This document shows positions 49,297-61,859 of a DNA stretch of 64,000 nt, one piece after another. The notes beneath the pieces are model-generated. The model did no database searches. It had not been told where the DNA came from and saw nothing but the letters and a program-made list of their open reading frames with translations. Location of the stretch: NCBI GenBank assembly GCA_963681505.1, contig OY811977.1, forward strand, positions 9,748,507 through 9,812,506, read 5' to 3'. Position numbers and translations under genes: made by a program. Within the stretch, counting starts at the first letter, position 1. Each line of letters begins with the position of its first letter. The DNA is from Eunapius fragilis. Lineage: Eukaryota > Porifera > Demospongiae > Spongillida > Spongillidae.

Positions 49297-49316
49297 TGGT
49301 AACCCATACCAAAGCA

Positions 49317-49501
49317 GGTATCCTCGGGGTGGCATTTAAAACAGATAGAGGAATGGTTACTGCTATCTACCATGTGTGCAGTGGTTTGCTCATATTGCAT
49401 GTCTCATCAACACCTCGATGCTAAGATAGTCAAAAATTTCCCATAGGAATGTATGGGTGGGAACCTACTTTTGAATCGCTTGGTAAACCCATACCAAAGA
49501 A
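49317..49501. repeat. Short monomer (185 bp), example
   Basis: Type example between two GGTATCC anchors. It contains one dyad, CCCATA-(GRRATG)-TATGGG, near its 3' end, preceded by GTCAAAAATTTCCC. The next four monomers are also short or start long forms. Confidence 0.9.
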
Positions 49502-50056
49502 GGTATCCTCGGGGTGGCATTTAAATCGGATAGAGGAATGGTTACTGCTATCTTCCATGTGTGCAGTGGTTTGCTCATATTGCATGTCTCATCAACACCT
49601 CGATGCTAAGATAGTCAAAAATTTCCCATAGAAATGTATGGTTGGGAACCTACTTTTGAATCGCTTGGTAAACCCAGACCAAAGGAGGTATCCTCGGGGT
49701 GGCATTTAAAACAGATAGTGGAATGGTTACTGCTATCTTCCATGTGTGCAGTGGTTTGCTCATATTGCATGTCTCATCAACACCTCGATGCTAAGATAGT
49801 CAAAAATTTCCCATAGAAATATATGGGTGGGAACCTACTTTTGAATCGCTTGGGTAACCCATACCGAAGCAGGTATCCTCGGGGTGGCATTTAAAACAGA
49901 TAGAGGAATGGTTACTGCTATCTTCCATGTGTGCAGTGGTTTGCTCATATTGCATGTCTCATCAACACCTCAATGCTAATATAGTCAAAAATTTCCCATA
50001 GAAAAGTATGGGTGGGAACCTACTTTTGAATCGCTTGGTAAACCAATACCAAAGCA

Positions 50057-50264
50057 GGTATCCTCGGGGTGGCATATAAAACAGATAGAGGAATGGTTAC
50101 TGCTATCTTTTATGTGTGCAGTGGTTTGCTCATATTGCATGTCTCATCAACACCTCGATGCTAAGATAGTCAATATTTACCATAGAGATGTATGGGTGGT
50201 TTCCCATAGGAATGTATGGGTGGGAACCTACTTTTGAATCGCTTGGGTAACCCATACCGAAGCA
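50057..50264. repeat. Long monomer (208 bp), example
   Basis: It differs from the short form by a second copy of a 24-bp element (50176-50199 and 50200-50223), each holding a CCCATA/TATGGG-type hairpin, and by one lost A (GTCAATATTT for GTCAAAAATTT). Net gain is 23 bp. Confidence 0.92.
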
Positions 50265-53200
50265 TGTATCCTCGGGGTGGCATTTAAAACAGATAGAGGA
50301 ATGGTTACTGCTATCTTCCATGTGTGCAGTGGTTTGCTCATATTGCATGTCTCATCAACACCTCAATGCTAATATAGTCAAAAATTTCCCATAGAAAAGT
50401 ATGGGTGGGAACCTACTTTTGAATCGCTTGGTAAACCAATACCAAACAAGGTATCCTCGGGGTGGCATTTAAAACAGATAGAGGAATGGTTACTGCTATC
50501 TTTTATGTGTGCAGTGGTTTGCTCATATTGCATGTCTCATCAACACCTCGATGCTAAGATAGTCAATATTTCCCAAAGAGATGTATGGGTGGTTTCCCAT
50601 AGGAATGTATGGGTGGGAACCTACTTTTGAATCGCTTGGGTAACCCATACCGAAGCAGGTATCCTCGGGGTGGCATTTAAAACAGATAGTGGAATGGTTA
50701 CTGCTATCTTCCATGTGTGCAGTGGTTTGCTCATATTGCATGTCTCATCAACACCTCGATGCTAAGATGGTCAAAAATTTCCGATAGAAATGTATGGGTG
50801 GGAACCTACTTTTGAATCGCTTGGTAAACCAATACCAAACAAGGTATCCTCGGGGTGGCATTTAAAACAGATAGAGGAATGGTTACTGCTATCTTCCATG
50901 TGTGCAGTGGTTTGCTCATATTGCATGTCTCATCAACACCTCAATGCTAATATAGTCAAAAATTTCCCATAGAAAAGTATGGGTGGGAACCTACTTTTGA
51001 ATCGCTTGGTAAACCAATACCAAAGCAGGTATCCTCGGGGTGGCATATAAAACAGATAGAGGAATGGTTACTGCTATCTTTTATGTGTGCAGTGGTTTGC
51101 TCATATTGCATGTCTCATCAACACCTCGATGCTAAGATAGTCAATATTTACCATAGAGATGTATGGGTGGTTTCCCATAGGAATGTATGGGTGGGAACCT
51201 ACTTTTGAATCGCTTGGGTAACCCATACCGAAGCATGTATCCTCGGGGTGGCATTTAAAACAGATAGAGGAATGGTTACTGCTATCTTCCATGTGTGCAG
51301 TGGTTTGCTCATATTGCATGTCTCATCAACACCTCGATGCTAAGATGGTCAAAAATTTCCCATAGAAATGTATGGGTGGGAACCTACTTTTGAATCGCTT
51401 GGTAAACCAATACCAAACAAGGTATCCTCGGGGTGGCATTTAAAACAGATAGAGGAATGGTTACTGCTATCTTTTATGTGTGCAGTGGTTTGCTCATATT
51501 GCATGTCTCATCAACACCTCGATGCTAAGATAGTCAATATTTCCCAAAGAGATGTATGGGTGGTTTCCCATAGGAATGTATGGGTGGGAACCTACTTTTG
51601 AATCGCTTGGGTAACCCATACCGAAGCAGGTATCCTCGGGGTGGCATTTAAAACAGATAGTGGAATGGTTACTGCTATCTTCCATGTGTGCAGTGGTTTG
51701 CTCATATTGCATGTCTCATCAACACCTCGATGCTAAGATGGTCAAAAATTTCCGATAGAAATGTATGGGTGGGAACCTACTTTTGAATCGCTTGGTAAAC
51801 CAATACCAAACAAGGTATCCTCGGGGTGGCATTTAAAACAGATAGAGGAATGGTTACTGCTATCTTCCATGTGTGCAGTGGTTTGCTCATATTGCATGTC
51901 TCATCAACACCTCGATGCTAAGATAGTCAGTATTTCCCATAGAGATGTATGGGTGGTTTCCCATTGGAATGTATGGGTGGGAACCTACTTTTGAATCGCT
52001 TGGGTAACTCATACCGAAGCAGGTATCCTCGGGGTGGCATTTAAAACAGATGGAGGAATGGTTACTGCTATCTTCCATGTGTGCAGTGGTTTGCTCATTT
52101 TGCATGTCTCATCAACACCTCGATGCTAAGATAGTCAAAAATTTCCCATAGAAATGTATGGGTGGGAACCTACTTTTGAATCGCTTGGGTAACCCATACC
52201 GAAGCTGGTATCCTCGGGGTGGCATTTAAACAGATAGAGGAATGGTTACTGCTATCTTCCATGTGTGCAGTGGTTTGCTCATATTGCATGTCTCATCAAC
52301 ACCTCGATGCTAAGATGGTCAAAAATTTCCCATAGAAATGTATGGGTGGGAACCTACTTTTGAATCGCTTGGTAAACCAATACCAAACAAGGTATCCTCG
52401 GGGTGGCATTTAAAACAGATAGAGGAATGGTTACTGCTATCTTCCATGTGTGCAGTGGTTTGCTCATATTGCATGTCTCATCAACACCTCGATGCTAAGA
52501 TAGTCAGTATTTCCCATAGAGATGTATGGGTGGTTTCCCATTGGAATGTATGGGTGGGAACCTACTTTTGAATCGCATGGGTAACTCATACCGAAGCAGG
52601 TATCCTCGGGGTGGCATTTAAAACAGATGGAGGAATGGTTACTGCTATCTTCCATGTGTGCAGTGGTTTGCTCATTATGCATGTCTCATCAACACCTCGA
52701 TGCTAATATAGTCAAAAATTTCCCATAGAAAAGTATGGGTGGGAACCTACTTTTGAATCGCTTAGTAAACCAATACCAAAGCAGGTATCCTCGGGGTGGC
52801 ATATAAAACAGATAGAGGAATGGTTACTGCTATCTTTTATGTGTGCAGTGGTTTGCTCATATTGCATGTCTCATCAACACCTCGATGCTAAGATAGTCAA
52901 TATTTCCCATAGAGATGTATGGGTGGTTTCCCATAGGAATGTATGGGTGGGAACCTACTTTTGAATCGCTTGGGTAACCCATACCGAAGCAGGTATCCTC
53001 GGGGTGGCATTTAATACAGATAGAGGAATGGTTACTGCTATCTTCCATGTGTGCAGTGGTTTGCTCATATTGCATGTCTCATCAACACCTCGATGCTAAG
53101 ATAGTCAGTATTTCCCATAGAGATGTATGGGTGGGAACCTACTTTTGAATCGCTTGGTAAACCAATACCAAACAAGGTATCCTCGAGGTGGCATTTAAAA

Positions 53201-55510
53201 CAGATAGAGGAATGGTTACTGCTATCTTCCATGTGTGCAGAGGTTTGCTCATATTGCATGTCTCATCAACACCTCGATGCTAAGATAGTCAGTATTTCCC
53301 ATAGAGATGTATGGGTGGTTTCCCATTGGAATGTATGGGTGGGAACCTACTTTTGAATCGCTTGGGTAACTCATACCGAAGCAGGTATCCTCGGGGTGGC
53401 ATTTAAAACAGATGGAGGAATGGTTACTGCTATCTTCCATGTGTGCAGTGGTTTGCTCATTTTGCATGTCTCATCAACACCTCGATGCTAAGATAGTCAA
53501 AAATTTCCCATAGAAATGTATGGGTGGGAACCTACTTTTGAATCGCTTGGGTAACCCATACTGAAGCAGGTATCCTCGGGGTGGCATTTAAAACAGATAG
53601 AGGAATGGTTACTGCTATCTTCCATGTGTGCAGTGGTTTGCTCATATTGCATGTCTCATCAACACCTCAATGCTAATATAGTCAAAAATTTCCCATAGAA
53701 AAGTATGGGTGGGAACCTACTTTTGAATCGCTTGGTAAACCAATACCAAAGCAGGTATCCTCGGGGTGGCATATAAAACAGATAGAGGAATGGTTACTGC
53801 TATCTTTTATGTGTGCAGTGGTTTGCTCATATTGCATGTCTCATCAACACCTCAATGCTAAGATAGTCAATATTTCCCATAGAGATGTATGGGTGGTTTC
53901 CCATAGGAATGTATGGGTGGGAACCTACATTTGAATCGCTTGGGTAACCCATACCGAAGCAGGTATGCTCGGGGTGGCATTTAAAACGGATAGAGGAATG
54001 GTTACTACTATCTTCCATGTGTGCAGTGGTTTGCTCATATTGCATGCCTTATCAACACCTCGACGCTAAGATAGTCAAAAATTTCCCATAGAAATGTATG
54101 GGTGGTAACCTACTTTTGAATCGCTTGGTAAACCCATACCAAAGCAGGTATCCTCAGGGTGGCATGTAAAACAGAGAGAGGAATTGTTACTGCTATCTTC
54201 CATGTGTGCAGCGGTTTGCCCATATTGCATGCCTCATCAACACCTCGATGCTAAGATAGTCAAAAATTTCCCATAGAAATGTATTGGTGGGAACCTACGT
54301 ATGAATCGCTTGGTAAACCCATACCAAAGCAGGTATCCTCGGGGTGGCATTTCAAACAGATAGAGGAATGGTTACTGCTATCTTCCATGTGTGCAGTGGT
54401 TTGCTCATATTGCATGCCTCATCAACACCTCGATGCTAAGATAGTCAATGTTTCCCATAGAGATGTATGGGTGGTTTCCCATAGGAATGTATAGGTGGGA
54501 ACCTACTTTTGAATCGCTTGGGTAACCCATAGCGAAGCAGGTATGCTCGGGGTGGCATTTAAAACAGATAGCGGAATGGTCACTGCTATCTTCCATGTGT
54601 GCAGTGGTTTGCTCATATTGCATGTCTCATCAACACCTCGATGCTAAGATAGTCAAAAATTTCCCATAGAAATGTATGGGTGTGAACCTACTTTTGAATT
54701 GCTTGGTAAACCAATACCAAAGCAGGTATCCTCGGGGTGGCATTTAAAACAGATGGAGGAATGGTTACTGCTATCTTTTATATGTGCAGTGGTTTGCTCA
54801 TGTTGCATGTCTCATCAACACCTCGATGCTAAGATAGTCAATATTTCCCATAGAGATGTATGGGTGGTTTCAAATAGGAATGTATAGGTGGGAACCTACT
54901 TTTGAATCGCTTGGGTAACCCATACCGAAGCAGTTATGCTCGGGGTGACATTTAAAACAGATAGTGGAATGGTTACTACTATCTTCCATGTGTGCAGTGA
55001 TTTGCTCATATTGCATGTCTCATCAACACCTCGATGCTAAGATAGTCAAAAATTTCCCATAGAAATGTATGGGTGAGAACCAACTTTTGAATCGCTTGGT
55101 AAACCCATACCAAAGGAGGTATCCTTTGGGTGGCATGTAAAACAGATAGAGGAATGGTTACTGCTATCTTCCATGTGTGCAGTGGTTTGCTCATATTGCA
55201 TGTCTCATCAACACCTCAATGCTAATATAGTCAAAAATTTCCCATAGAAAAGTATGGGTGGGAACCTACTTTTGAATCGCTTAGTAAACCAATACCAAAG
55301 CAGGTATCCTCGGGGTGGCATATAAAACAGATAGAGGAATGGTTACTGCTATCTTTTATGTGTGCAGTGGTTTGCTCATATTGCATGTCTCATCAACACC
55401 TCGATGCTAAGATAGTCAATATTTACCATAGAGATGTATGGGTGGTTTCCCATAGGAATGTATGGGTGGGAACCTACTTTTGAATCGCTTGGGTAACCCA
55501 TACCGAAGCA
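50265..55510. repeat. 5246-bp higher-order repeat, copy 1 (27 monomers)
   Basis: Sixteen short and eleven long monomers. Diagnostic private changes: GCATGTATCC at 50263, a one-base loss in CATTTAAACAG near 52221, a contracted 184-bp monomer at 52992-53175, and AGTTATGCTCGGGGTGACAT near 54932. The start point is arbitrary within a periodic array; identity extends upstream to roughly 49900-50040. Confidence 0.92.
52992..53175. repeat. Contracted long monomer (184 bp)
   Basis: It keeps the long-form sequence GTCAGTATTTCCCATAGAGA but has only one 24-bp hairpin element. It is therefore a long monomer that lost its duplication (208 minus 24), not an ordinary short one. Its copy lies at 58238-58421. 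Confidence 0.85.
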
Positions 55511-58500
55511 TGTATCCTCGGGGTGGCATTTAAAACAGATAGAGGAATGGTTACTGCTATCTTCCATGTGTGCAGTGGTTTGCTCATATTGCATGTCTCA
55601 TCAACACCTCAATGCTAATATAGTCAAAAATTTCCCATAGAAAAGTATGGGTGGGAACCTACTTTTGAATCGCTTGGTAAACCAATACCAAACAAGGTAT
55701 CCTCGGGGTGGCATTTAAAACAGATAGAGGAATGGTTACTGCTATCTTTTATGTGTGCAGTGGTTTGCTCATATTGCATGTCTCATCAACACCTCGATGC
55801 TAAGATAGTCAATATTTCCCAAAGAGATGTATGGGTGGTTTCCCATAGGAATGTATGGGTGGGAACCTACTTTTGAATCGCTTGGGTAACCCATACCGAA
55901 GCAGGTATCCTCGGGGTGGCATTTAAAACAGATAGTGGAATGGTTACTGCTATCTTCCATGTGTGCAGTGGTTTGCTCATATTGCATGTCTCATCAACAC
56001 CTCGATGCTAAGATGGTCAAAAATTTCCGATAGAAATGTATGGGTGGGAACCTACTTTTGAATCGCTTGGTAAACCAATACCAAACAAGGTATCCTCGGG
56101 GTGGCATTTAAAACAGATAGAGGAATGGTTACTGCTATCTTCCATGTGTGCAGTGGTTTGCTCATATTGCATGTCTCATCAACACCTCAATGCTAATATA
56201 GTCAAAAATTTCCCATAGAAAAGTATGGGTGGGAACCTACTTTTGAATCGCTTGGTAAACCAATACCAAAGCAGGTATCCTCGGGGTGGCATATAAAACA
56301 GATAGAGGAATGGTTACTGCTATCTTTTATGTGTGCAGTGGTTTGCTCATATTGCATGTCTCATCAACACCTCGATGCTAAGATAGTCAATATTTACCAT
56401 AGAGATGTATGGGTGGTTTCCCATAGGAATGTATGGGTGGGAACCTACTTTTGAATCGCTTGGGTAACCCATACCGAAGCATGTATCCTCGGGGTGGCAT
56501 TTAAAACAGATAGAGGAATGGTTACTGCTATCTTCCATGTGTGCAGTGGTTTGCTCATATTGCATGTCTCATCAACACCTCGATGCTAAGATGGTCAAAA
56601 ATTTCCCATAGAAATGTATGGGTGGGAACCTACTTTTGAATCGCTTGGTAAACCAATACCAAACAAGGTATCCTCGGGGTGGCATTTAAAACAGATAGAG
56701 GAATGGTTACTGCTATCTTTTATGTGTGCAGTGGTTTGCTCATATTGCATGTCTCATCAACACCTCGATGCTAAGATAGTCAATATTTCCCAAAGAGATG
56801 TATGGGTGGTTTCCCATAGGAATGTATGGGTGGGAACCTACTTTTGAATCGCTTGGGTAACCCATACCGAAGCAGGTATCCTCGGGGTGGCATTTAAAAC
56901 AGATAGTGGAATGGTTACTGCTATCTTCCATGTGTGCAGTGGTTTGCTCATATTGCATGTCTCATCAACACCTCGATGCTAAGATGGTCAAAAATTTCCG
57001 ATAGAAATGTATGGGTGGGAACCTACTTTTGAATCGCTTGGTAAACCAATACCAAACAAGGTATCCTCGGGGTGGCATTTAAAACAGATAGAGGAATGGT
57101 TACTGCTATCTTCCATGTGTGCAGTGGTTTGCTCATATTGCATGTCTCATCAACACCTCGATGCTAAGATAGTCAGTATTTCCCATAGAGATGTATGGGT
57201 GGTTTCCCATTGGAATGTATGGGTGGGAACCTACTTTTGAATCGCTTGGGTAACTCATACCGAAGCAGGTATCCTCGGGGTGGCATTTAAAACAGATGGA
57301 GGAATGGTTACTGCTATCTTCCATGTGTGCAGTGGTTTGCTCATTTTGCATGTCTCATCAACACCTCGATGCTAAGATAGTCAAAAATTTCCCATAGAAA
57401 TGTATGGGTGGGAACCTACTTTTGAATCGCTTGGGTAACCCATACCGAAGCTGGTATCCTCGGGGTGGCATTTAAACAGATAGAGGAATGGTTACTGCTA
57501 TCTTCCATGTGTGCAGTGGTTTGCTCATATTGCATGTCTCATCAACACCTCGATGCTAAGATGGTCAAAAATTTCCCATAGAAATGTATGGGTGGGAACC
57601 TACTTTTGAATCGCTTGGTAAACCAATACCAAACAAGGTATCCTCGGGGTGGCATTTAAAACAGATAGAGGAATGGTTACTGCTATCTTCCATGTGTGCA
57701 GTGGTTTGCTCATATTGCATGTCTCATCAACACCTCGATGCTAAGATAGTCAGTATTTCCCATAGAGATGTATGGGTGGTTTCCCATTGGAATGTATGGG
57801 TGGGAACCTACTTTTGAATCGCATGGGTAACTCATACCGAAGCAGGTATCCTCGGGGTGGCATTTAAAACAGATGGAGGAATGGTTACTGCTATCTTCCA
57901 TGTGTGCAGTGGTTTGCTCATTATGCATGTCTCATCAACACCTCGATGCTAATATAGTCAAAAATTTCCCATAGAAAAGTATGGGTGGGAACCTACTTTT
58001 GAATCGCTTAGTAAACCAATACCAAAGCAGGTATCCTCGGGGTGGCATATAAAACAGATAGAGGAATGGTTACTGCTATCTTTTATGTGTGCAGTGGTTT
58101 GCTCATATTGCATGTCTCATCAACACCTCGATGCTAAGATAGTCAATATTTCCCATAGAGATGTATGGGTGGTTTCCCATAGGAATGTATGGGTGGGAAC
58201 CTACTTTTGAATCGCTTGGGTAACCCATACCGAAGCAGGTATCCTCGGGGTGGCATTTAATACAGATAGAGGAATGGTTACTGCTATCTTCCATGTGTGC
58301 AGTGGTTTGCTCATATTGCATGTCTCATCAACACCTCGATGCTAAGATAGTCAGTATTTCCCATAGAGATGTATGGGTGGGAACCTACTTTTGAATCGCT
58401 TGGTAAACCAATACCAAACAAGGTATCCTCGAGGTGGCATTTAAAACAGATAGAGGAATGGTTACTGCTATCTTCCATGTGTGCAGAGGTTTGCTCATAT

Positions 58501-60756
58501 TGCATGTCTCATCAACACCTCGATGCTAAGATAGTCAGTATTTCCCATAGAGATGTATGGGTGGTTTCCCATTGGAATGTATGGGTGGGAACCTACTTTT
58601 GAATCGCTTGGGTAACTCATACCGAAGCAGGTATCCTCGGGGTGGCATTTAAAACAGATGGAGGAATGGTTACTGCTATCTTCCATGTGTGCAGTGGTTT
58701 GCTCATTTTGCATGTCTCATCAACACCTCGATGCTAAGATAGTCAAAAATTTCCCATAGAAATGTATGGGTGGGAACCTACTTTTGAATCGCTTGGGTAA
58801 CCCATACTGAAGCAGGTATCCTCGGGGTGGCATTTAAAACAGATAGAGGAATGGTTACTGCTATCTTCCATGTGTGCAGTGGTTTGCTCATATTGCATGT
58901 CTCATCAACACCTCAATGCTAATATAGTCAAAAATTTCCCATAGAAAAGTATGGGTGGGAACCTACTTTTGAATCGCTTGGTAAACCAATACCAAAGCAG
59001 GTATCCTCGGGGTGGCATATAAAACAGATAGAGGAATGGTTACTGCTATCTTTTATGTGTGCAGTGGTTTGCTCATATTGCATGTCTCATCAACACCTCA
59101 ATGCTAAGATAGTCAATATTTCCCATAGAGATGTATGGGTGGTTTCCCATAGGAATGTATGGGTGGGAACCTACATTTGAATCGCTTGGGTAACCCATAC
59201 CGAAGCAGGTATGCTCGGGGTGGCATTTAAAACGGATAGAGGAATGGTTACTACTATCTTCCATGTGTGCAGTGGTTTGCTCATATTGCATGCCTTATCA
59301 ACACCTCGACGCTAAGATAGTCAAAAATTTCCCATAGAAATGTATGGGTGGTAACCTACTTTTGAATCGCTTGGTAAACCCATACCAAAGCAGGTATCCT
59401 CAGGGTGGCATGTAAAACAGAGAGAGGAATTGTTACTGCTATCTTCCATGTGTGCAGCGGTTTGCCCATATTGCATGCCTCATCAACACCTCGATGCTAA
59501 GATAGTCAAAAATTTCCCATAGAAATGTATTGGTGGGAACCTACGTATGAATCGCTTGGTAAACCCATACCAAAGCAGGTATCCTCGGGGTGGCATTTCA
59601 AACAGATAGAGGAATGGTTACTGCTATCTTCCATGTGTGCAGTGGTTTGCTCATATTGCATGCCTCATCAACACCTCGATGCTAAGATAGTCAATGTTTC
59701 CCATAGAGATGTATGGGTGGTTTCCCATAGGAATGTATAGGTGGGAACCTACTTTTGAATCGCTTGGGTAACCCATAGCGAAGCAGGTATGCTCGGGGTG
59801 GCATTTAAAACAGATAGCGGAATGGTCACTGCTATCTTCCATGTGTGCAGTGGTTTGCTCATATTGCATGTCTCATCAACACCTCGATGCTAAGATAGTC
59901 AAAAATTTCCCATAGAAATGTATGGGTGTGAACCTACTTTTGAATTGCTTGGTAAACCAATACCAAAGCAGGTATCCTCGGGGTGGCATTTAAAACAGAT
60001 GGAGGAATGGTTACTGCTATCTTTTATATGTGCAGTGGTTTGCTCATGTTGCATGTCTCATCAACACCTCGATGCTAAGATAGTCAATATTTCCCATAGA
60101 GATGTATGGGTGGTTTCAAATAGGAATGTATAGGTGGGAACCTACTTTTGAATCGCTTGGGTAACCCATACCGAAGCAGTTATGCTCGGGGTGACATTTA
60201 AAACAGATAGTGGAATGGTTACTACTATCTTCCATGTGTGCAGTGATTTGCTCATATTGCATGTCTCATCAACACCTCGATGCTAAGATAGTCAAAAATT
60301 TCCCATAGAAATGTATGGGTGAGAACCAACTTTTGAATCGCTTGGTAAACCCATACCAAAGGAGGTATCCTTTGGGTGGCATGTAAAACAGATAGAGGAA
60401 TGGTTACTGCTATCTTCCATGTGTGCAGTGGTTTGCTCATATTGCATGTCTCATCAACACCTCAATGCTAATATAGTCAAAAATTTCCCATAGAAAAGTA
60501 TGGGTGGGAACCTACTTTTGAATCGCTTAGTAAACCAATACCAAAGCAGGTATCCTCGGGGTGGCATATAAAACAGATAGAGGAATGGTTACTGCTATCT
60601 TTTATGTGTGCAGTGGTTTGCTCATATTGCATGTCTCATCAACACCTCGATGCTAAGATAGTCAATATTTCCCATAGAGATGTATGGGTGGTTTCCCATA
60701 GGAATGTATTGGTGGGAACCTACATTTGAATCGCTTGGGTAACCCATACCGAAGCA
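55511..60756. repeat. 5246-bp higher-order repeat, copy 2 (27 monomers)
   Basis: Every landmark of copy 1 recurs at +5246, including both 184-bp monomers. I saw no internal difference in the stretches compared. A GCTTAGTAAACC change at the copy junction (55283, 60529) is absent from the corresponding place in front of copy 1 (50037). The match ends near 60668 (TATTTCCC against TATTTACC). Confidence 0.92.
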
Positions 60757-61149
60757 GGTATGCTCGGGGTGGCATTTAAAACGGATAGAGGAATGGTTAC
60801 TGCTATCTTCCATGTGTGCAGTGGTTTACTCATATTGCATGTCTCATCAACACCTCAATGCTAATATAGTCAAAAATTTCCCATAGAAAAGTATGGGTGG
60901 GAACCTACTTTTGAATCGCTTGGTAAACCAATACCAAAGCAGGTATCCTCGGGGTGGCATTTAAAACAGATAGAGGAATGGTTACTGCTATCTTTTATGT
61001 GTGCAGTGGTTTGCTCATATTGCATGTCTCATCAACACCTCGATGCTAAGATAGTCAATATTTCCCATAGAGATGTATGGGTGGTTTCCCATAGGAATGT
61101 ATTGGTGGGAACCTACATTTGAATCGCTTGGGTAACCCATACCGAAGCA

Positions 61150-61800
61150 GGTATGCTCGGGGTGGCATTTAAAACGGATAGAGGAATGGTTACTACTATC
61201 TTCCATGTGTGCAGTGGTTTGCTCATATTGCATGCCTTATCAACACCTCGACGCTAAGATAGTCAAAAATTTCCCATAGAAATGTATGGGTGGTAACCTA
61301 CTTTTGAATCGCTTGGTAAACCCATACCAAAGCAGGTATCCTCAGGGTGGCATGTAAAACAGAGAGAGGAATTGTTACTGCTATCTTCCATGTGTGCAGC
61401 GGTTTGCCCATATTGCATGCCTCATCAACACCTCGATGCTAAGATAGTCAAAAATTTCCCATAGAAATGTATTGGTGGGAACCTACGTATGAATCGCTTG
61501 GTAAACCCATACCAAAGCAGGTATCCTCGGGGTGGCATTTCAAACAGATAGAGGAATGGTTACTGCTATCTTCCATGTGTGCAGTGGTTTGCTCATATTG
61601 CATGCCTCATCAACACCTCGATGCTAAGATAGTCAATGTTTCCCATAGAGATGTATGGGTGGTTTCCCATAGGAATGTATAGGTGGGAACCTACTTTTGA
61701 ATCGCTTGGGTAACCCATACCGAAGCAGGTATGCTCGGGGTGGCATTTAAAACAGATAGCGGAATGGTCACTGCTATCTTCCATGTGTGCAGTGGTTTGC
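61150..61800. repeat. Third, partial copy of the higher-order repeat segment
   Basis: Monomers at 61150, 61335, 61520 and 61728 repeat those at 59208-59786 (offset 1942, ten monomers) and 53962-54540, sharing GGTATGCTCGG, CATGTAAAACAGAGAGAGG and CCTACGTATGAATCG. It differs at CCATACCG against CCATAGCG near 61716. Confidence 0.88.
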
Positions 61801-61859
61801 TCATATTGCATGTCTTATCAACACCTCGATGCTAAGATAGTCAAAAATTTCCCATAGAA

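Larger units (their letters stand above)
46285..49301. repeat. Region 2: 52-bp palindromic satellite, about 58 units
   Basis: Typical unit: CAATTCGGAGCAATTCG, then TTTGGACCAATTC, CTACC or CTCCC, then AATTGCTCCCGCGGGAG. The CTCCCGCGGGAG core with AATTG and CAATT arms is an inverted repeat of 22 bp or more in most units. In units with CCTCCC on the left and GGAGG on the right, the dyad spans about 46 bp with two mismatched pairs. AATT recurs at unit positions 2, 12, 26 and 36. Units contain no stop in any frame, which is why long overlapping open frames exist on both strands. Variant units (ACCCATTTCACCC; GCGATGCAATTCGAAG) recur in a fixed order. Confidence 0.95.

Noticed and set aside
47069..49302. 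Open frames of 640 and 668 codons across the 52-bp array (peptides with SFGPIPPNCSRGSNSE)
   Set aside because: The unit has no stop in any frame and 52 is not a multiple of three, so all frames and the reverse strand are open together. The repeat explains the length. No start context or domain.
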